Source: Cloacibacillus porcorum
Lineage (GTDB): Bacteria; Synergistota; Synergistia; Synergistales; Synergistaceae
DNA length: 64,000 bases
Assembly (NCBI RefSeq): GCF_001701045.1
Contig: NZ_CP016757.1
Location: 2,039,501 to 2,103,500, forward strand
Direction of reading: 5' to 3'
The notes below the pieces were generated by a model. That model was given only the letters and a program-made list of their open reading frames with translations, ran no database searches and had not been told where the DNA came from. Positions 57,602-64,000 of this stretch are shown piece after piece. A program made the position numbers and the translations under genes. How positions within the stretch are numbered: the stretch's first letter is position 1; every line of letters begins with the position of its first letter.

Positions 57602-58366
57602 ATGAATAACGGCGTATTTGGACTTGAAGGACAAAAAATACTTATAACCGGCGCCTCCTCAGGCATCGGCAGAGCGACGGCACAGTTAGCCGCCGCACAG
57701 GGAGCCATATGCATAATCAACGGGCGTGACGGGACCAGACTGAACGAAACACTTTCAACTCTTGAGGGAGAAGGCCATATCGCGATAGCTTCTGAACTGA
57801 CGCCTGAAAACTGCTCTGCGCTGGTCAAAGAAGCAGTCGCTAAAGCTGGAGCATTGAACGGCTTTGTCCATTGCGCCGGAATCGAAAAAACTTTGCCATT
57901 TCGTATGACAGAGCTTTCGGATTTGCACGAAATAATGTCCATTAACCTCGATTCCTATTGGGAGATAACGAAAGAGATACTAAAAAAGAAAAACCACGAA
58001 CCGCAAAAACTATCTGTAGTCGCGATATCCTCTGTCGCCGGACAATACGGTGCGGCGGGCAAGACGGCATACGCGGCATCCAAAGGGGCTTTGATATCGC
58101 TAACAAAATCTCTGGCGGCAGAATATGCCGGCCAGGGAATAAGGTTCAACTGCGTGTGTCCCGGATATGTAAACACGCCCATGCTGGGCAACGTAAAGAG
58201 GCTCTACAGGACAGAACAGGATTTTGCAAACGCCATCGTGAAAAAGCACCTTCTCGGACTAGGCGAACCGGACGACGTAGCTTCGGCGGTCGTCTATCTG
58301 CTCTCCGTTGCGGCTAAATGGCTGACTGGCAGCGTTATGAATGTTGATGGCGGGTATAACTTATAA
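57602..58366 (+). CDS. Short-chain dehydrogenase/reductase (FabG-like)
   Basis: A 254-aa SDR with the cofactor motif TGASSGIG (16-23), the NAG-equivalent HCAG, the catalytic Ser in ISSVAG, the YAASK Tyr-Lys pair, and the C-terminal LTGSVMNVDGGYNL typical of FabG-type ketoreductases. The likely role is reduction of a 3-ketoacyl-ACP on the neighbouring ACP; a sugar ketoreductase is the alternative. The ATG lies 2 bp after the ACP stop, indicating coupling. Confidence 0.88.
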   Translation: MNNGVFGLEGQKILITGASSGIGRATAQLAAAQGAICIINGRDGTRLNETLSTLEGEGHIAIASELTPENCSALVKEAVAKAGALNGFVHCAGIEKTLPFRMTELSDLHEIMSINLDSYWEITKEILKKKNHEPQKLSVVAISSVAGQYGAAGKTAYAASKGALISLTKSLAAEYAGQGIRFNCVCPGYVNTPMLGNVKRLYRTEQDFANAIVKKHLLGLGEPDDVASAVVYLLSVAAKWLTGSVMNVDGGYNL

Positions 58367-58378
58367 GGAGTGGATGAA

Positions 58379-59380
58379 ATGCACAAGATAGCACTGGCAG
58401 GCTGCGGCAGAATAAGTAAAAACCATATAGAGGCAATTACAAAACTAAAAGAAGAGGGACTGGCGGAACTTGTCGCCTGCTGCGACATTATCCCCGAACG
58501 CGCAATAGAGGCGGCGATGAAAGCCGGAGGCAGCTGCAAATCATATACAGACTATTCGCAGATGCTCAAAGAAACGGACACCGACCTTATCAGTATTTGC
58601 ACTCCCTCCGGCCTTCATCCATACCAGGCCATCGAGGCGGCGGGAGCTGGGAAAAACATCCTCTCAGAAAAGCCGCAGGGCTGCTCGCTTGAGGCCTGCG
58701 ACAGAGCGATAGAAGCGGCGGACAAGGCCGGCGTCAAATACATGGTGGTCAAGCAAAACCGCTTCAACCCCAGCATTCAGCTATTGCGCAGGGCATATGA
58801 AAAAGGCAGATTCGGCAAAATATACATGATCCTCGCAAACGTCCTTTGGACCCGTCCACAGGACTACTACGACATGGCCAAATGGCGCGGCACCTATGAG
58901 CTTGACGGCGGCTGCCTATCGAATCAGGCAAGCCACTACGTTGACCTTGTGCAGTGGTTCGGCGGCGAGGTACAAAACGTAACGTCCCAATATTCGACCC
59001 AGAAGATAAAAATGGAGGCCGAAGACACAATATCGGTAGCCCTGAAATTCAAAAGCGGCGCCATAGGCAGCATCAACGCCACAGTACTCACCTATCCTAA
59101 AAACCTTGAAGGCAGTCTGACGATCCTGGGAGAAAAAGGCACGGTAAGAGTAGGAGGCTTTGCTCTCAACAAAATAGAACACTGGACATTTGCCGATGAG
59201 GACCCCATGGACGAAGAGGTAACCAACACCAGCGAAGCCCCGCAGTCCGTCTATGGTCATGGACATCTGCCGTATTACAGACATGTACTGGATGTGCTTG
59301 ACGGAAAGACAGAGCCGATGTGCACGGGGAAAGAGGCCAGAAAAACTGTGGAAATAATCATGACGAGTTATGGGAAGTAA
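58379..59380 (+). CDS. Gfo/Idh/MocA oxidoreductase (WlbA/WbpB-like)
   Basis: A 333-aa NAD-dependent sugar dehydrogenase. The N-terminal Rossmann domain begins KIALAGCGRISKNHIEAI. The EKPQG motif (SEKPQGCSLEACDRAI) holds the catalytic Lys. The C-terminal domain has VVKQNRFNPSIQLLRRAYEKG and LDGGCLSNQASHYVD. This matches WlbA/WbpB, which oxidises C3 of UDP-GlcNAc uronic acid before transamination. The start ATG 58379 follows AAGGAG. With the WbpA-like gene it implies a 2,3-diamino uronic acid. Confidence 0.88.
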   Translation: MHKIALAGCGRISKNHIEAITKLKEEGLAELVACCDIIPERAIEAAMKAGGSCKSYTDYSQMLKETDTDLISICTPSGLHPYQAIEAAGAGKNILSEKPQGCSLEACDRAIEAADKAGVKYMVVKQNRFNPSIQLLRRAYEKGRFGKIYMILANVLWTRPQDYYDMAKWRGTYELDGGCLSNQASHYVDLVQWFGGEVQNVTSQYSTQKIKMEAEDTISVALKFKSGAIGSINATVLTYPKNLEGSLTILGEKGTVRVGGFALNKIEHWTFADEDPMDEEVTNTSEAPQSVYGHGHLPYYRHVLDVLDGKTEPMCTGKEARKTVEIIMTSYGK

Positions 59381-59381
59381 A

Positions 59382-60515
59382 ATGTCGATAAAGGTTTGTC
59401 ACATAACAAGCGTACATCAAAGATACGATACACGAATATTCCATAAAGAATGCACATCTCTGGCCAACGCAGGGTATGATGTGACATTGCTTGTAGCAGA
59501 CGGTAAAAAAGATGAGGTCCGCAATGGAGTAAAGATTGTATCCACCGATTACGTGCCTACGTCACGCTATAGAAGAATACTGTTGTCAGGACATATAATG
59601 TTCAAAGCGGCACGACAGATAGACGCTGAAATATATCATTTGCATGACCCGGAACTTCTGCCGCTTGGGAAAAAACTGAAGCGCTGCGGTAAAAAAGTGA
59701 TATTTGACAGTCATGAAAACTACCCAGCACAAATCGCATGTAAACCATATTTGCCAAAGACACTGAGATGGTGCGTATCAAAAATCTATAGACATTATGA
59801 GACTGGCGCGCTTAAGAAATATGACGCCGTAGTTGCCCCCTGTACTTTTTTCGGAGGTACTAATATTTTTGAGGGACGCTGCAAAAGGACAAAAATTATA
59901 TCTAACGCCCCATTACTTAATGAATTTTACGATAAATATGACCATGCGTTAGAGAAAAATGGCAACGCGATTTGTCATGTCGGTGGGTTGACCTATGAAA
60001 GAGGAATCACACATTTAATAAAAGCCGCGTATAAGGCAGGTGTAAAATTGATTCTCGCGGGAAAATTTTCGCCTGAAGGATATCATGAGCAGCTAAAGAA
60101 AATGCCAGAGTATCAGTGTGTAGATTATCGGGGATTCCTCCCTAGGGAAGAGTTGTTGCGTGTCTATAAAGAATCCTCTGCTGGGATTGCAACAATATTA
60201 AACATTGGGCAATACAACACAGGCGATAACTTTGCAACGAAAGTCTATGAATATATGTCTATGGGACTTCCGGTCATTTTAAGCAAATATAAATATGCGA
60301 AGGATGTACTTTCTGAACTTAAATTTGGTTTAGTTGTCAATCCTTCTGACATTGAAGAAATAGCAAATGCCATATGTTTTCTAAGAAATAATCCCAATAT
60401 CACAGCAGAAATGGGTGCTAATGGAAGAAAAGCTGTTATTACAGAATTTAACTGGGAAGTCGAAGTTAAAAAATTATTAGAACTTTATATAAACATTTTA
60501 ACTATTGACAATTAA
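59382..60515 (+). CDS. Glycosyltransferase (GT4-like)
   Basis: A 377-aa GT-B glycosyltransferase. The N-terminus reads KVCHITSVHQRYDTRIFHKECTSLANAGYDV, followed by YHLHDPELLPLG and DSHENYP. The donor domain has HVGGLTYERGITHL and ATKVYEYMSMGLPVI near residue 295. It adds one sugar of the repeat unit; donor and acceptor are unknown. It begins one base after the oxidoreductase stop, with GGGAAG upstream. Confidence 0.85.
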   Translation: MSIKVCHITSVHQRYDTRIFHKECTSLANAGYDVTLLVADGKKDEVRNGVKIVSTDYVPTSRYRRILLSGHIMFKAARQIDAEIYHLHDPELLPLGKKLKRCGKKVIFDSHENYPAQIACKPYLPKTLRWCVSKIYRHYETGALKKYDAVVAPCTFFGGTNIFEGRCKRTKIISNAPLLNEFYDKYDHALEKNGNAICHVGGLTYERGITHLIKAAYKAGVKLILAGKFSPEGYHEQLKKMPEYQCVDYRGFLPREELLRVYKESSAGIATILNIGQYNTGDNFATKVYEYMSMGLPVILSKYKYAKDVLSELKFGLVVNPSDIEEIANAICFLRNNPNITAEMGANGRKAVITEFNWEVEVKKLLELYINILTIDN

Positions 60516-60528
60516 TGGAGGCTTTTTC

Positions 60529-62439
60529 ATGTGTGGAATATTTGGATGGATACCAGATAAAAGATATAGAGATTCAAACCCTCAACCATTCATCGATAAA
60601 ATATACAAAACTATGGCACATCGCGGCCCTGACGATAGAGGTCATGCCATATTTGGAGAGGCTTTATTCAAAGTATTAATTGCACAGGTACGCCTCTCGA
60701 TAATAGATCTTTCACCAACTGGTCATCAGCCTATGTTCAGCGAAGATGGCAGATATGCCATCACATATAACGGCGAAGTTTACAACTATCTTGAGCTTAG
60801 AAAAGAACTTGAGAAAGAAGGTGTCATATTTAACACACCAAACGATACAGAAGTTGTAATGAAGGCGATAATCCAATGGGGTAAGGACGCACTGCTACGT
60901 TTTACGGGTATGTTTGCGTTTGCCTTATATGATAAAGAGAAAGAAACATTGATATGTGCACGTGATTTTTTCGGTATCAAACCTTTTTACTGGTACACCG
61001 GAGATATGGGCTTTTGCTTCGCTTCTGAATTACCATCGCTCCTTGAATTTCCAGATGTTCCAAGAAAACTTGATCCTACCAGTGCATATAACTATCTTGC
61101 CTATGGAATCACTAACGTTGGGGACCGTACTATGTTGAAGGATATATATCAGCTTCCGCCAGCTCATTACGTTGAGATAGACATCAATAAACCACAGGAT
61201 ATAAAACCAGTGAGATATTGGAAACCCAATATCTTTAAGCGTTCGGATATATCTTTCGATGACGCTGCGAAAGAACTCAGGGCAATGTTTCTAGATTCGG
61301 TTCGTTTACATTTACGTTCTGATGTACCACTTGGTGTAGCATTATCTGGTGGTATAGATTCATCCTCAGTAACGTGCGCTATAAGATACTTAGAACCACA
61401 CACAGAGTTACATACGTTTAGTTTTATAGTAAAAGGAACACCTGTATCAGAGGAAAAATGGGCTAGCATCGTTGCGGAACATACACACGCAATCAGGCAC
61501 ATAATAGAAGTTGCACCATACGAACTGATTAATGATTTAGATGATATGATTAGAGCGCAAGGAGAACCTTTTGGCTCTACATCAATATACGCGGGATACA
61601 AAGTCTTTCAATTAGCAAAAAGCTGTGGGATTACTGTCACTCTTGACGGACAAGGAGCAGATGAAATGCTCGCTGGCTATTTTGGATACCCTGGGCAAAG
61701 ATTGTCGACTTTGATCTGTTCCGGCCATTTTATAAAAGCCTATAAGTTTTTTATAGCTACTTCGAAATGGCCTGGAAGATCAAAGTTTAATACGTTGGCA
61801 TTTACCATTCAGGAACTCATACCCCGCCGTATGATACCATTTGCGCGAAAAATTATTGGTAAAAATCCTGAACCAAAATGGCTTGACATCAAGAAGATAA
61901 AAGAAAACGGCGGCAATATTATCGGTCGGGGGAAAAAACTTGAAAACCAAATGTATCCGTCACCGAACAAGGTAATAAGTTTTTTAGCCTATTCCTTAAC
62001 ATGGGATGGTATCCCTAATCTTCTCCGCCATGGAGATAGAAATGCGATGGCTCATTCTATTGAAAGCAGAGTCCCCTTTCTTACCAAAGAAATGGCGGAG
62101 TTCTGCCTCTCCTTACCGGAAGAATATCTTATTGACATGAACGGCAGAACAAAAAGCGTATTCAGGGAAGCAATGCGTGGAATTGTACCTGATGCGATAC
62201 TAGACCGTAGAGACAAAATTGGCTTTGCGACACCGGAGGAAGATTGGCTGAATAATATTTCGGATTGGGTGGACAAGCTTTTATGCAATACGACGGATAT
62301 TCCATTCCTAAACATGAAGGCGCTTCAAGAAGAATGGCGCGCTGTCAAAGAAAAACACAGTGGATACGATTGGCGTGTCTGGCGATGGATCAATTATATT
62401 CGCTGGATAGAAATGTTTAATATTTCTATGGGCAAATAA
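60529..62439 (+). CDS. Asparagine synthase-type amidotransferase
   Basis: A 636-aa AsnB-family protein. The N-terminal class II glutaminase domain starts MCGIFGW with nucleophile Cys2 and includes MAHRGPDD and YNGEVYN. The C-terminal synthase domain has the ATP-pyrophosphatase P-loop LSGGIDSSSV and the DGQGADEMLAGY segment. In polysaccharide clusters such proteins amidate uronic acids (for example WbpS-like), which suits the WbpA-like dehydrogenase here. The ATG at 60529 has TGGAGG upstream and overlaps nothing important; a longer reading adds 8 residues and would displace Cys2. AT-rich. Confidence 0.9.
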   Translation: MCGIFGWIPDKRYRDSNPQPFIDKIYKTMAHRGPDDRGHAIFGEALFKVLIAQVRLSIIDLSPTGHQPMFSEDGRYAITYNGEVYNYLELRKELEKEGVIFNTPNDTEVVMKAIIQWGKDALLRFTGMFAFALYDKEKETLICARDFFGIKPFYWYTGDMGFCFASELPSLLEFPDVPRKLDPTSAYNYLAYGITNVGDRTMLKDIYQLPPAHYVEIDINKPQDIKPVRYWKPNIFKRSDISFDDAAKELRAMFLDSVRLHLRSDVPLGVALSGGIDSSSVTCAIRYLEPHTELHTFSFIVKGTPVSEEKWASIVAEHTHAIRHIIEVAPYELINDLDDMIRAQGEPFGSTSIYAGYKVFQLAKSCGITVTLDGQGADEMLAGYFGYPGQRLSTLICSGHFIKAYKFFIATSKWPGRSKFNTLAFTIQELIPRRMIPFARKIIGKNPEPKWLDIKKIKENGGNIIGRGKKLENQMYPSPNKVISFLAYSLTWDGIPNLLRHGDRNAMAHSIESRVPFLTKEMAEFCLSLPEEYLIDMNGRTKSVFREAMRGIVPDAILDRRDKIGFATPEEDWLNNISDWVDKLLCNTTDIPFLNMKALQEEWRAVKEKHSGYDWRVWRWINYIRWIEMFNISMGK

Positions 62440-62595
62440 GTACATAAAACATCTCAGAGTCAAGATTTCCGCAAATAAAATCTATAAACCATTGAATATT
62501 TACATGAAATTTAATACAGCACACATTTGATCCACTACATAAAACGCGTAAAGTGGAAAAAGTAGCAGGTAAATATACGAGGCATCGCACAAAAT
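62440..62595. other. AT-rich gap before the flippase
   Basis: A 156-bp gap without a coding frame. No clear terminator or consensus promoter is visible, and no good ribosome binding site precedes the next ATG. The flippase may be read through from asnB. Confidence 0.35.
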
Positions 62596-64000
62596 ATGAC
62601 AATAAAACAACAAATATCGCAGTATTTGAAAAACAATAACTTTATCAGACATGTAACAATATTATCTGGCGCCTCGGTAATTGCGCAACTGATAAATATT
62701 ATCATCATGCCCGTTGTATCACGGCTATACTCACCAGCTGACTTTGGTGTATTAGCGCTTTATTCTTCTATTGTGGGATTGCTTGCTACAGTATCAGGCT
62801 TTAGATACTATCTTGTGATTCCGCTTGCCCGCAGAGATCGTTACATACATGCAATAGCCTGGCTAAGCTTTCTATCCCAATGTTTTTGTGTACTGGCATT
62901 TACAATCATAATCATAGAATGGAAAGAGTACTTGGCAGAGACTCCCTATGGAGTATTATTATCCTACTGGTACATGGTCCCTATAGGTGTATTGTGTGTT
63001 GGAGTCTATTCCTTGTTGGTTCAGTGGGCAATAAGAGAGAGGGAGTTCACGCTTATCGCAAAAACAAAAATAGTGCAGACTGTTTCAAGGTGCTTCGTTT
63101 TCTTATTGTGTGGAATTATAAACACATCCCCAATTGGTCTGCTTCTTGGCAATATCGCTGGGCAGAGCGGTGGAAGTACATCACTTTTACATTCTATAAA
63201 AAGAAAAAATCTAAAGATTAAATTTAGTTTCACGCATATAAAACGTGCGGCATTGTCATATCGTAAGATGTTTCTCTTTGATACACCGTCCAGCTTAATA
63301 AATATGTCCGGTGCGTATCTATTGCCTATAGTCATGACATATTACTGGATTCCTAATATCGTAGGCTCTTTCTCCATGGCACAACAGGTTTTAGCTTTGC
63401 CATCTGCCATCGTTGGCACTGCGATAGGACAGGTCTTTATTCAGCGTTGCAGTCAGGCTAAGTATGAGGGGAATATTGAGAATATTTACACAAAAACATT
63501 AATAATACTTTTCATTGTCGGTGTTTATCCTATAATGCTACTAAGTATGCTGGCGCCGATTATTTTTCCTGTTGTACTAGGGCAAAAGTGGATTGTGGCC
63601 GGTAATTTTGCTCTGTTGATGTCTCCGTGGGTGGCGTTAGATTTTGTATACACGCCCTTAAGTATGATTTATATCATTATGATGCTTCAGCGCCCAGCAT
63701 TTATTTTTTTATTTCTTTACACAATTGTGCGAATTGCTTCTATATATATTATGCGCGATAATCCTGATTACGCAATGATGTTGCTATCTGGGATCAGCAC
63801 ACTATTTATAATTATTGGAATAATATTACCTGGGTATTTCATTCATATAAAAATATCGTCTTTGATCAGTATTGTCGCTTGCTTATCTGTAAAGGTATTA
63901 ATAGCGTTGGCTCCTGTATATTTTTGCTTATATGTTTTAAAGACACATCTATATGTCACCATTATAGCCCTGCTATTATCAATGGCGTTATATATGACAT
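62596..64000 (+). CDS. Polysaccharide flippase (Wzx/MATE-like), N-terminal part
   Basis: One frame stays open from ATG 62596 to the window edge (about 468 codons). The protein is strongly hydrophobic with at least ten membrane segments. The N-terminus IRHVTILSGASVIAQLINIIIMPVVSRLYSPADFGVLALY is the hallmark of O-antigen/teichoic-acid flippases (Wzx, polysaccharide_synt family). LPSAIVGTAIGQVFIQR in the middle is also typical. It moves lipid-linked repeat units across the inner membrane. It implies a Wzx/Wzy-type pathway, with the polymerase probably beyond the edge. The C-terminal end is missing from the window. Confidence 0.9.
   Translation, partial: MTIKQQISQYLKNNNFIRHVTILSGASVIAQLINIIIMPVVSRLYSPADFGVLALYSSIVGLLATVSGFRYYLVIPLARRDRYIHAIAWLSFLSQCFCVLAFTIIIIEWKEYLAETPYGVLLSYWYMVPIGVLCVGVYSLLVQWAIREREFTLIAKTKIVQTVSRCFVFLLCGIINTSPIGLLLGNIAGQSGGSTSLLHSIKRKNLKIKFSFTHIKRAALSYRKMFLFDTPSSLINMSGAYLLPIVMTYYWIPNIVGSFSMAQQVLALPSAIVGTAIGQVFIQRCSQAKYEGNIENIYTKTLIILFIVGVYPIMLLSMLAPIIFPVVLGQKWIVAGNFALLMSPWVALDFVYTPLSMIYIIMMLQRPAFIFLFLYTIVRIASIYIMRDNPDYAMMLLSGISTLFIIIGIILPGYFIHIKISSLISIVACLSVKVLIALAPVYFCLYVLKTHLYVTIIALLLSMALYMT

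Overview
The window reads as chromosomal DNA of a GC-rich, amino-acid-degrading anaerobe. My best guess is a Synergistota bacterium of the Cloacibacillus/Synergistes type. The reasons are two tandem molybdenum hydroxylases, several histidine-ammonia-lyase (HAL) relatives, a betaine transporter, giant BTAD-AAA regulators and Firmicutes-type conjugative-element debris typical of gut bacteria. The assignment is inference; no rRNA or tRNA gene was seen.

Layout. (1) 1-2257: the end of a GNAT acetyltransferase, a nested-palindrome repeat element (315-500), exonuclease III and a second GNAT protein. (2) 2387-8105: a two-gene lyase unit (beta then alpha) divergent from a BTAD-AAA-TPR regulator. (3) 8104-12265: remnants of an integrative conjugative element, namely a broken traG/virD4, a CGNR protein, two Cys-rich proteins and a serine recombinase split by an IS256-family element whose 8-bp target duplication is intact. 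(4) 12399-25360: a 13-kb minus-strand gene run with a second lyase pair, a molybdenum hydroxylase, a BCCT transporter, a full-length HAL relative and a second molybdenum hydroxylase. (5) 25623-28592: a second BTAD-AAA-TPR regulator, divergent from that run. (6) 28663-43418: housekeeping genes (guaB, ispDF, a PIN-TRAM protein, recR, ybaB, a WecA-like/TagA fusion, serS, ribH, ribBA, ribE, ribD, uvrC, cysS). (7) 43527-47016: an operon of a cupin-XRE regulator, an aminothiazoline-carboxylate-hydrolase-like protein, a sodium symporter and an aspartoacylase-like zinc hydrolase. (8) 47436-50904: a serine recombinase and a helicase with six helicase-associated repeats. (9) 50891-64000: a surface polysaccharide cluster that runs off the right edge.

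The most unusual content is regions 2, 4 and 5. Every HAL/PAL-family protein here lacks the Ala-Ser-Gly triad that forms the MIO cofactor. The full-length protein reads GSVGEGD where HAL has GSVGASGD. The two alpha proteins read GSTGLSD. In the alpha/beta pairs the catalytic motifs of one HAL chain are divided between two proteins: alpha keeps the Tyr loop, the former MIO loop, the DNP segment and QEDHV, while beta keeps QDAxxxR, the PxPGQ region and SERR. They look like obligate hetero-oligomeric, MIO-independent lyases. With a BCCT (betaine/carnitine/choline) carrier and two molybdenum hydroxylases, one bearing a 4-hydroxybenzoyl-CoA-reductase-like 4Fe-4S site, the simplest model is a catabolic island for a trimethylammonium amino-acid betaine. 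Ergothioneine or a related imidazole betaine is my leading candidate: uptake, elimination of trimethylamine by the ergothionase-like enzyme, then oxidation or reduction of the ring by the molybdenum enzymes, with the split lyases acting on further intermediates. The substrate is inferred, not shown.

The polysaccharide cluster combines an EpsN/PglE-like aminotransferase, a PglC/EpsL-like initiating transferase, a WbpA-like dehydrogenase, a WlbA/WbpB-like oxidoreductase, and a self-contained KAS III + ACP + SDR + LpxD-like set that probably supplies an unusual acyl group to an amino sugar. An AsnB-type amidotransferase could amidate a uronic acid. The left three quarters is GC-rich; parts of the polysaccharide cluster (LpxD-like, asnB, flippase) and the conjugative remnant are clearly AT-richer, which suggests lateral acquisition.
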